From Caldifarciminota bacterium (GTDB taxonomy: Bacteria; Hydrothermota; Tepidihabitantia; SM23-42): a DNA stretch of 64,000 nt. A program made the position numbers and the translations under genes. Of the stretch, positions 44,410 to 51,641 are shown piece by piece. Location of the stretch: positions 157,904-221,903 of the forward strand of contig JALVOT010000018.1 of the NCBI GenBank assembly GCA_027026255.1. Reading direction: 5' to 3'. Below the pieces are notes generated by a model. It saw only the letters and a program-made list of their open reading frames with translations. It was not told where the DNA came from and searched no databases. Position 1 is the first letter of the stretch. Every line of letters begins with the position of its first letter.

Positions 44410-46503
44410 TTATTTTGGTCTTAATTGCACAATCTTTTTCAGCACTCTGTTGGCTGTAATATTAATCTGTGTTTCATATATCTTATATAGAGGGTTGATT
44501 AATTTTAGACCATGGGGACCGGCGGGTAATTTAATCGGCTTTGCAATCGGGGTTGTTTCATAAAATTTCCCGTCGATATAGACATCAGCCCAGGGTTTAA
44601 CAATCAATTTAAGATAACCATCCTCTGGTTTGAGATTGACCTCAAGGGTCTTTGTCTCTCCAGGTTTGAAATTTATAATTTTGCGCCAGCTCTTAAAATT
44701 GGGATTGGAAAGTCTTATTGTATGATTACCGGATTTCAGTTTTATCGGCCGGGCAATTGGTGTTGTCTCGATATATTTACCATCAATATATATCTTTGCC
44801 CAGGGGTTGACAGTAATTTTTAAGTATGAATCTCCCCTTACAGGAAGAATATTCTCCTTTTTCTTTTTTTTCTTGAGGTTTAAAGAGACCGAAGTCGTTT
44901 CATTTGCCGTGATAATACGATTGATTACGGCCGATTCATAGCCCTTTTTGATTAATCTAATGCGATACCTGCCCTCGGGAAGTCTGATATTACAGGGTGT
45001 AGTCCAGGTCTTTTTAATATTATCAATATTGACACGGGCACCAGCCGGATTTGATTTCACCCTTAGTAAACTGTAAAGGAGTTTTGCCTCTTGTTTATTC
45101 AATCTGGCCTGCAGGGTCAAGGTGTCGTTTCCTTTTAATGCGATATTCTCAAGATATGAAAGATATCCGGATTTTTTAAGTTTTATCGTATATTTCCCGG
45201 GCTGGAGTTGTATTTGCGCCGGGGTTGAATTCCCGGTCTCCTTATCATTCACAAAAATATCCGCCCCGGGGGGTAAAGAATTTATATTAACCACACCAAA
45301 GACCGGGCCCTTAGCTTTATGAGGGTGCTGATTTTTAAATAAACCGGGAATAAGAAATACAAAGATTAAGGCGAGTACGGCAATTCCTGCAGCCAGCGGA
45401 ATCAAAAATGATTTTTCCTTTCCGGCAATCTTCTTTGTTCCCCTGGTCTTCTTCTGTTTCCTCTGATTCAATTCTTCAATATATTTCTTTGCCTTCTGGT
45501 TATCAGGGTCTAAATGGACGACTCGATTGAATTCACGAATTGCATCATCGATCTTTTCAAAACCCAGGGTCATATAATATAATCCGTGTTCAAAATGTCG
45601 TGCCTTTCTCTTCTTTAAGAGTTCGTCAAAATGTTCTTTCGGTGTATTTATAAACTCGCCGATCTCTTTTTTAGAAACATTAATACCGGAACGGGACATA
45701 AACGAATTGATATCCTCAATAACCGACCCGATATTCTGGTAGCGCTTTTCCGGGTCTTTCTCCAGCATCTTTCCAATGATACTGCTGACATCTTTATTAA
45801 TAAGGGGATTTACCTCTGATGGTTTGGGAGGAACGATTGTAAGAATTTCATGGATAACCGCTGAATAGTTACCCCCGGAAAATGGTTTGATGCCGGTGAG
45901 CATCTCATAGATGACCACACCTAAGGAGAAAATATCCGAACGGCAATCCACCTTTTTGCCGACCGCCTGTTCAGGAGACATATAAGCCGGTGTACCAACA
46001 ATTGAACCGGTGATTGTGATTGAGATCAACTCCTGAGTCTGGGCAAGACCAAAGTCGGCGATCTTTACGGTCCCGTTATTGCCAATCAGCACATTTGCCG
46101 GTTTAACATCACGGTGAACCACCCCTTTTTCATGGGCATGAGCAAGCCCCCGGGCGATATCAATCACAATCGTAAGGGCAATATCCTGGGGGATGAATTT
46201 GAATGTATTTATCAACTCCTTGAGACTCTTACCTTCGACATATTCCATTGCAATAAAATAGACCTCTTCTTCTTTACCATAATCAATAATCTTGACGATA
46301 TTCTCATGCCTGAGGTTGGCTGATGCCCTGGCCTCCCTTTCAAAACGGGTGATAAAATCTTTATTCTGGGCAAGATGTCCATGCAGAATCTTTATTGCAA
46401 CCGTGCGGTCCAGGGAAAGCTGAACCGCCTTGTATATCGCAGCCATACCCCCGGTAGCAATTAATTCTGTAATCCTAAAATTTCTGATCGTGCGATTAAT
46501 CAT
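44410..46503 (-). CDS. Ser/Thr protein kinase with four PEGA domains
   Basis: 697 residues. The cytoplasmic PknB-like kinase domain (~9-270) has GGMAAIYKA, the AIKIL lysine, HRDVKPANVLIG and DFGLAQ. A linker with a TPR-like segment follows. A membrane helix lies at ~372-392. Four PEGA units follow outside (for example PAGARVNIDNI, PWAKIYIDGKYIETTPIA, PWADVYIDGKFYETTPIA). It should sense the envelope and phosphorylate cytoplasmic targets; the FHA cyclase downstream is a plausible partner. Confidence 0.93.
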   Translation of the reverse strand: MINRTIRNFRITELIATGGMAAIYKAVQLSLDRTVAIKILHGHLAQNKDFITRFEREARASANLRHENIVKIIDYGKEEEVYFIAMEYVEGKSLKELINTFKFIPQDIALTIVIDIARGLAHAHEKGVVHRDVKPANVLIGNNGTVKIADFGLAQTQELISITITGSIVGTPAYMSPEQAVGKKVDCRSDIFSLGVVIYEMLTGIKPFSGGNYSAVIHEILTIVPPKPSEVNPLINKDVSSIIGKMLEKDPEKRYQNIGSVIEDINSFMSRSGINVSKKEIGEFINTPKEHFDELLKKRKARHFEHGLYYMTLGFEKIDDAIREFNRVVHLDPDNQKAKKYIEELNQRKQKKTRGTKKIAGKEKSFLIPLAAGIAVLALIFVFLIPGLFKNQHPHKAKGPVFGVVNINSLPPGADIFVNDKETGNSTPAQIQLQPGKYTIKLKKSGYLSYLENIALKGNDTLTLQARLNKQEAKLLYSLLRVKSNPAGARVNIDNIKKTWTTPCNIRLPEGRYRIRLIKKGYESAVINRIITANETTSVSLNLKKKKKKENILPVRGDSYLKITVNPWAKIYIDGKYIETTPIARPIKLKSGNHTIRLSNPNFKSWRKIINFKPGETKTLEVNLKPEDGYLKLIVKPWADVYIDGKFYETTPIAKPIKLPAGPHGLKLINPLYKIYETQINITANRVLKKIVQLRPK

Positions 46504-46514
46504 TTTCCAATTAA

Positions 46515-46542
46515 ATTATACTAAAATAATCAATTAAGTCAA
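46515..46542 (-). promoter_or_regulatory. Kinase-operon promoter
   Basis: Minus strand TTGACT (46542-46537), 16-bp spacer, TATAAT (46520-46515), 11 nt to the ATG at 46503, giving a leader of only ~4 nt. Confidence 0.7.
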
Positions 46543-46551
46543 CCAATACCC

Positions 46552-46579
46552 TTGACAAATTCTGAAAATTAAATAGAAT
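46552..46579 (+). promoter_or_regulatory. lemA operon promoter
   Basis: TTGACA (46552-46557), 16-bp spacer, TAGAAT (46574-46579). The start is predicted near 46586, leaving an ~11-nt leader with GGAGG before the ATG at 46597. It is divergent from the kinase promoter, with the two -35 boxes 9 bp apart. Confidence 0.7.
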
Positions 46580-46596
46580 TAAAAAATGGAGGTAAG

Positions 46597-47139
46597 ATGA
46601 TATTATTGCTCATAATCATTGTGATTATTGTGATTGCATTTATTGCGATTTACAATGGTCTGGTTGTTAAAAGGACGAGGGTTGATAACGGATGGGCGCA
46701 GATTGATGTCCAGTTGAAACGAAGATACGACCTCATCCCGAATCTGGTTGAGACGGTCAAGGGGTATGCAGCACACGAGAAAGAGGTGCTGGAAAAGATT
46801 GCCGAACTGCGTTCCCGGGCGATGGGGGCGAAAAGTCCCCAGGAGGCGGCCGAGGCAAATAATATGCTCACTTCAACCTTAAAGACGCTTTTTGCGGTGG
46901 CGGAAAATTACCCCCAGTTAAAGGCAAATGAGAATTTTTTAAAACTCCAGGAAGAATTGACCGCAACCGAGAATAAAATCTCATTTGCCCGTCAATTCTA
47001 TAATGATGTGGTGATGGATTATAATGCCACAATTCAAAAATTTCCCCAGACAATTATTGCATCGATGTTCAATTTCAAGACCCGGGAATTCTTTGAAGCC
47101 CCGGCTGAGGAGAGGGCAGCGGTTAAGGTCAAATTCTGA
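46597..47139 (+). CDS. lemA: LemA family protein
   Basis: 180 residues: an N-terminal membrane helix ([23 protein letters not shown]) followed by the helical LemA domain ([55 protein letters not shown]). The function is unknown, but it is widely paired with membrane proteases, here HtpX, with a 1-nt overlap. Confidence 0.93.
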   Translation: MILLLIIIVIIVIAFIAIYNGLVVKRTRVDNGWAQIDVQLKRRYDLIPNLVETVKGYAAHEKEVLEKIAELRSRAMGAKSPQEAAEANNMLTSTLKTLFAVAENYPQLKANENFLKLQEELTATENKISFARQFYNDVVMDYNATIQKFPQTIIASMFNFKTREFFEAPAEERAAVKVKF

Positions 47140-48044
47140 TGCACCAGACCCTTTATGACCTCATCGCCAGGAATAAACGGAAGACCTTTCTTTTTATCAT
47201 CGTCACAAGCCTTTTTTTGGGAATCTTCGGTTATGTAATCGTGCGTCTCTTAGACTGGGGTATGGTCGGCTACATCTTTTTTGCAATCTTTATTATTACC
47301 TATAATATCGTCCTCTACTATAATTCCGATAAGCTCGCCCTGAGGTCTACGGCCTCGGTTCCCGCTGACCCTGAAGAATTTCGAATGTTACACAATGTGG
47401 TCGAAGAGGTGGCAATCGCTGCCGGGATACCAAAACCGAAGGTTTATATCACCCCATCTCCGGCACCCAACGCCTTTGCTACAGGAAGAAATCCCGAAAA
47501 TGCCTCAATCGCAGTGACCACCGGTTTATTGGAGATTATGAACCGCCAGGAACTGCAGGGTGTAATCGCCCATGAAATTGCCCATATCAGGGATTATGAT
47601 ATATTACTGATGACGGTCGTCGCAGCAATTGGCGGGCTCATTATTTTGCTGAGGGATTTCTTTTTGCGCTCACTCTTTTTTGGTGGTCGAAGGCGGAGCC
47701 GGCGTTCTGCGGGTCGGTCCGGTCTTATTATGCTTGTGATCGGGATTGTCCTGGCAATCGTTGCACCACTTTTTGTTGCCCTTATTCGGGCGGCAATATC
47801 GAGACAGCGTGAATATCTTGCCGATGCCGAAGGCGCCTATATAATCCGCTATCCCCAGGGACTCGCCCAGGCCCTGGCAAAATTACGCGATGCCCATAAA
47901 CCGTTAAAGCGTGCATCTGATGCCAATGCCCATCTTTTTATTGCCAGCCCATTCGGCAAAGACCGGTCCAGTGCTGTAGGTCTATTCTCCACCCATCCAC
48001 CGATTGAACAAAGGATTGAACGTCTCAACAAACTTGTCATATGA
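47139..48044 (+). CDS. htpX: M48 membrane metalloprotease HtpX-like
   Basis: 301 residues with two N-terminal and two central membrane helices. The zinc motif HEIAH lies in GVIAHEIAHIRDYD and the third ligand region is QREYLADAEGA. STHPPIEQRIERL closes the family pattern. It degrades misfolded membrane proteins from the cytoplasmic side. It overlaps the lemA stop and the DUF3108 start, so the three genes form one operon. Confidence 0.93.
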   Translation: MHQTLYDLIARNKRKTFLFIIVTSLFLGIFGYVIVRLLDWGMVGYIFFAIFIITYNIVLYYNSDKLALRSTASVPADPEEFRMLHNVVEEVAIAAGIPKPKVYITPSPAPNAFATGRNPENASIAVTTGLLEIMNRQELQGVIAHEIAHIRDYDILLMTVVAAIGGLIILLRDFFLRSLFFGGRRRSRRSAGRSGLIMLVIGIVLAIVAPLFVALIRAAISRQREYLADAEGAYIIRYPQGLAQALAKLRDAHKPLKRASDANAHLFIASPFGKDRSSAVGLFSTHPPIEQRIERLNKLVI

Positions 48045-48715
48045 TATGGTTTTTTCTTCTTCTCCATCTCGCCCCCGGTGAGAAACTCTATTATGAGGCA
48101 AAGTTTTCTTTTCTTCATCTCGGTAGTATGACTATGGGAATTGAGGATACGATGGTTTATAAAGACCGGAAATGCTATAAGATTTACTCTGCGCTCAATT
48201 CAAATCCCGCCCTGAAGGTTCTTTTCTCTTTGAATGATACAATAACGGTTTATACAACCGCAGACAGCCTTTTGCCACTTTATTACAGCGAAAAAATAAA
48301 TGAAGGCGGCTACCATCGTCAGACTTACATATCATTTGATTATGACAGCCTTCGGTCAGTTTATAATGACACCATTACTACAGAAATCCACAAAAATTCA
48401 AGGGACCTGCTCAGCGCCTGGTATTATCTACGCACCGTTCCCCTCATTCCCGGTGACACCATTTATCTTGATATTCACAATGTTAGAAAAAATTATTGTG
48501 TTGCCTGCATCATCAGGAATGAAGAAAAGATAAAGGTCGGAGCCGGTGATTTTGAAACGATTCCGGTGATTCTCGATACAAAGGGAAAGGGTGTTTTTGG
48601 AAGTCGGGGAAGAATGGAAATATGGTATGCAAAGGAAGGTCTTATTCCGGTCCAGATTAAGGCGAGTATGAAATTCGGAAGTCTGCTTTTCAAATTGAAG
48701 GAGGTTAGCAATTAA
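48041..48715 (+). CDS. DUF3108 exported protein
   Basis: 224 residues with a short signal peptide (MIWFFLLLHLAPG) and beta-strand-rich sequence typical of DUF3108 (GEKLYYEAKFSFLHLGSMTM..., DLLSAWYYLRT, GRMEIWYAKEGLIPVQIK). It is probably periplasmic; the fold is related to LolA-like barrels and its function is unknown. Its 3' end carries AAGGAGG, which serves the next gene, and its stop overlaps the proposed AUU start of manC. Confidence 0.8.
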   Translation: MIWFFLLLHLAPGEKLYYEAKFSFLHLGSMTMGIEDTMVYKDRKCYKIYSALNSNPALKVLFSLNDTITVYTTADSLLPLYYSEKINEGGYHRQTYISFDYDSLRSVYNDTITTEIHKNSRDLLSAWYYLRTVPLIPGDTIYLDIHNVRKNYCVACIIRNEEKIKVGAGDFETIPVILDTKGKGVFGSRGRMEIWYAKEGLIPVQIKASMKFGSLLFKLKEVSN

Positions 48716-49742
48716 AGAGTATGCGATTATCCTTGCCGGTGGTAAGGGCGAAAGGTTCTGGCCTATCAGCCAGCCCGATTTTCCCAAACAGTTCCTGCGG
48801 GTATTTAATAATCAACCCCTAATATATCAAACCATTAATCGTATCAAGAGGCATTTTCGAAATCGACTGTTGATTCTTCCGGTTGAACTACGCAGTCGGG
48901 CAAAGGTCTATCTCGGCAAAGAAAATATTATCTATGAACCGAGTCGCCGTAATACCTGTCCGGCAATCTGCCTGGGTGCGATGACGATTCTTAATAAATA
49001 TGGTAATGGAGTATTACATATTATTCCGGCAGACCATTTAATCGAACCTCGGGAAAAATTTATTGATTGCCTGAAATTCGGGAGTAGACTTGCTCAAGAG
49101 GGGATGCTGGTTACCTACGGTATCAAACCGACAAGGCCCGAAACCGGATATGGCTATATAAAATTGAAACGGGAAATCTTTCAAAAAAACCGACTAACTG
49201 CCTTTCAGGCTGCGAAATTTACAGAAAAGCCTTCTCTTTCTAAGGCAAAGAGATATCTAAGCAGTGGCAGTTATCTCTGGAACAGCGGGATCTTCACCTT
49301 CTGTGCCCGGGATATCTTAGAAGAAATAAGGCGATTCAATCCGCGCATCTATAATGGGGTTGACCGATATTTAAAGACTAAACTTACAAAATATTATAAT
49401 CAAGTTCCCAATATCTCTATTGACTATGGAGTGATGGAGCAAAGTAAGCGAATTGCAATCGTGAAGGCCAATTTTCAGTGGGATGATGTCGGTTCCTGGC
49501 TTGCCTTAGACCGATATTTCAAGAAGGACAAATCAGGCAACATAATTATTGGTGATGCAAAGGGTCTTGAAATACATAATACAATTGTGTATAATGATTA
49601 TAATATCCCGCTTCGGATTTATGGAGTTCAGAATTTAATTATCGTTGCAGGTCAGAAGGGAATATTGGTCTGCGACAAACGGTTTGCTCCGGATTTAAAA
49701 AAATTACTTGCTGCCGGAGACATAAAAAGAAAAGGAGGATAA
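48711..49742 (+). CDS. manC: Mannose-1-phosphate guanylyltransferase-like, probable AUU start
   Basis: 343 residues if it begins at ATT 48711. The conserved nucleotide-binding N-terminus (YAIILAGGKGERFWPIS) is encoded from 48717 on. No ATG, GTG or TTG precedes it in frame after an upstream TGA (48696-48698). AAGGAGG (48698-48704) is spaced 6 nt before ATT, which itself overlaps the DUF3108 stop. The first in-frame ATG (48870) would remove the active site. Later motifs ENIIYEPSRRNTCPAI, ETGYGYIK, FTEKPS and YLWNSGIF fit mannose-1-phosphate guanylyltransferase. It makes GDP-mannose. Confidence 0.85.
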   Translation: MKEYAIILAGGKGERFWPISQPDFPKQFLRVFNNQPLIYQTINRIKRHFRNRLLILPVELRSRAKVYLGKENIIYEPSRRNTCPAICLGAMTILNKYGNGVLHIIPADHLIEPREKFIDCLKFGSRLAQEGMLVTYGIKPTRPETGYGYIKLKREIFQKNRLTAFQAAKFTEKPSLSKAKRYLSSGSYLWNSGIFTFCARDILEEIRRFNPRIYNGVDRYLKTKLTKYYNQVPNISIDYGVMEQSKRIAIVKANFQWDDVGSWLALDRYFKKDKSGNIIIGDAKGLEIHNTIVYNDYNIPLRIYGVQNLIIVAGQKGILVCDKRFAPDLKKLLAAGDIKRKGG

Positions 49743-49743
49743 A

Positions 49744-50355
49744 ATGAAAAAGGTTTTCTTATTAGGGTGCATTCTTATCTTTGCCCTCTGCGCACCGAAA
49801 AAGACCCAGGTTAAAACCCAGGGGCTTGAAGAGGTTGTTGTTTACGGTGAAGAAACAGAAGGGAACAAGGAAACCGTGGCAACTGAACCGGTCTTACCAA
49901 CTCCTTCCGAAGAGACAACTACTGCACCTCCAATCGCTGAGACCACTTCCCCACCCGCCGAAGGGGAAAATGTTGTGCCTCCACCTGCAGAAGAGACCAC
50001 AATACTTCCACCGGTTGAAGAAGAAACACCTGTCCCCCCAGCCGGAGAAGAGGTTATTACTGCTTCACCAACAGTTCCAGCACCGCCAGCCGTTCCATCT
50101 CCGACAAAACCGGTCAAGGTTTTGGGATTTCGGGTTCAGCTCTTCGCCTCATCTACCCAGAAGAATGCAGAACGTGTTGCCGATGATGCACGCAATACTT
50201 TTAAAGAGCATATTTATGTAGAATATGCTGCGCCATATTATAAGGTGCACGTTGGTGACTGTCTTACCCGTGAGGAAGCACAGGTCCTGAAAAACAAGGC
50301 ATTAAGTCTGGGTTATCGTGGAGCATTTGTGGTGGAAACCACAATCTCTCCGTAA
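49744..50355 (+). CDS. SPOR-domain protein with Pro-rich linker
   Basis: 203 residues. The signal peptide ends at IFALC, a possible lipoprotein cysteine at residue ~17. A long Pro/Glu/Thr-rich low-complexity linker (~40-125) is followed by a C-terminal SPOR domain (~130-200: FRVQLFASSTQKNAERVADDAR, YYKVHVGDCLTREEA). SPOR domains bind denuded glycan strands of peptidoglycan at division sites. It begins 1 bp after the manC stop. Confidence 0.88.
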   Translation: MKKVFLLGCILIFALCAPKKTQVKTQGLEEVVVYGEETEGNKETVATEPVLPTPSEETTTAPPIAETTSPPAEGENVVPPPAEETTILPPVEEETPVPPAGEEVITASPTVPAPPAVPSPTKPVKVLGFRVQLFASSTQKNAERVADDARNTFKEHIYVEYAAPYYKVHVGDCLTREEAQVLKNKALSLGYRGAFVVETTISP

Positions 50356-50366
50356 TAAAATTACCT

Positions 50367-50394
50367 GGCCCCTGTCCCCAATTGGACAGGGGCC
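50367..50394. other. Perfect 11-bp stem-loop between the SPOR gene and rdgB
   Basis: GGCCCCTGTCC (50367-50377), loop CCAATT, GGACAGGGGCC (50384-50394). No T tract follows, so it is unlikely to end transcription alone. It lies 13 nt before the likely TTG start of rdgB and may stabilise mRNA or limit translation. Confidence 0.6.
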
Positions 50395-50407
50395 TCGAGT
50401 AAAGATA

Positions 50408-50986
50408 TTGATTGTCCTGGCAACGAAAAATCCTCATAAGATAAAAGAGATTCAGGCAATACTGGGTAAGGAATTCAATTTTCGACTTCTCAGTGACTAC
50501 ATCGATTTTGAAATAAAAGAGACCGGACGAACCCTTCTGGAAAACAGTTTGATTAAGGCGGCATTTACATTTAAAGTCTCAAATTTACCCAGCCTTGCGG
50601 ATGATTCCGGGCTCTTTATTGAAGCGCTGGGAGGCGAACCGGGCATCTATTCCTCACGATACGGCAAGAATGATGAAGAACGGATTAATATTGTATTACA
50701 TAAACTTTCGGGAATAAAAGACCGAAGGGCGAAATTTCGCGCTGTATATGTATACTATTGTGGTCCTGATAATTATGAGGTATTTGAAGGTGAATGTTCA
50801 GGCCGGATTACAGAAACCGCCCGGGGTAAAAATGGTTTTGGCTATGACCCGATATTCATTCCCGATGGTTATAAAAAAACATTTGCTGAACTCGGTCCCA
50901 CGATAAAAAACCGGATAAGTCATAGGGCCCGGGCGCTTAAGGATTTTAAAATATATCTAAACCGAAAAAAAACCTCAGGTATTTAA
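50408..50986 (+). CDS. rdgB: dITP/XTP pyrophosphatase
   Basis: 192 residues from TTG 50408, chosen because the family begins with VLATKNPHKIKEI; the longer frame from ATG 50318 overlaps the SPOR gene. The HAM1/RdgB motifs are clear: ATKNPHK, ADDSGLFIEALGGEPGIYSSRYG, GYDPIFIPDGYKKTFAEL and ISHRARAL. It removes non-canonical purine triphosphates. The start codon and a strong hairpin just upstream suggest weak or regulated translation. Confidence 0.92.
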   Translation: MIVLATKNPHKIKEIQAILGKEFNFRLLSDYIDFEIKETGRTLLENSLIKAAFTFKVSNLPSLADDSGLFIEALGGEPGIYSSRYGKNDEERINIVLHKLSGIKDRRAKFRAVYVYYCGPDNYEVFEGECSGRITETARGKNGFGYDPIFIPDGYKKTFAELGPTIKNRISHRARALKDFKIYLNRKKTSGI

Positions 50987-51267
50987 AAAACCTTTTTGTC
51001 ACCCCGATATGGGCACAACCCCTTGACAGCAACTCAAGCGGGAATTTTCCTTACATCAACAACCATTATAATTGTTACGGGAATGGCTCTCAGGCGGTTC
51101 TGATATCCCGAACAGAGGCAAAAAATCCTCCGGACATTTTCATCTTAAAAAAAGAGGGTTTTAAAAAAATGCAACAAACTAATAATAAACACAGATTTAT
51201 CCACCAGGATATCTTATTCACCAATCTACTGTCAGCACTCAACAGATGAATTACCCCATATAGGAAT
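50987..51267. other. Gene-free stretch before MITE copy 3
   Basis: No coding region, RNA gene or repeat recognised. A minus-strand reading frame that crosses into the mobile element is not supported as a gene. Confidence 0.5.
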
Positions 51268-51593
51268 CTGATTCCTCTCCACTTTTTGTCCCGGTTTTTT
51301 GTAAGTACAATATAGCCGAGGGGCGTCTCGCCCCGAGGCAGGGCGCCCGGCGGGCTGCAAGAATGACAAACCTCCAGCAGGCGGCGGGGACGCCGCCCGC
51401 GCTGAGAAAAATTGAATCGAACGAAGATGGTAGAGAAATTTTTCAAATGACCAATAAAATAATATAAAAAAAGTAAAACGAAGTTGTTGAATATTTTTCG
51501 TCCTGATTTAATAATCTTATGAAAGTTTATTCTGTCCAGAATACCGTTGCAATTAATCCAGGAGGCACAATGAAAAAAGTGGAGAGGAATCAA
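51268..51593. mobile_element. MITE-like element, copy 3 (326 bp)
   Basis: Inverted ends CTGATTCCTCTCCACTTTTT and AAAAAAGTGGAGAGGAATCAA (last base mismatched), with 9-bp duplication TATAGGAAT (51259-51267, 51594-51602). It is shorter than copy 1 because part of the GC-rich core is deleted. Its outward module is TTGAAT-N17-AATAAT (51487-51515), AGGAGG (51560-51565) and ATG (51570). That ATG is in frame with proS, 24 codons upstream of the native start. Confidence 0.85.
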
Positions 51594-51605
51594 TATAGGA
51601 ATCTA

Positions 51606-51634
51606 TTGACATTATTAATAATTTATGTTATATT
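51606..51634 (+). promoter_or_regulatory. proS operon promoter, probably leaderless
   Basis: TTGACA (51606-51611), 17-bp spacer, TATATT (51629-51634), 7 nt to the ATG at 51642. The mobile-element target duplication ends 3 nt upstream of the -35. Confidence 0.75.
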
Positions 51635-51641
51635 AACAGTT

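Noticed and set aside
51090..51593. A 167-codon minus-strand frame crossing MITE copy 3
   Set aside because: It spans element DNA and spacer, has no homology-like motif and no ribosome site, and is explained by the non-coding element.
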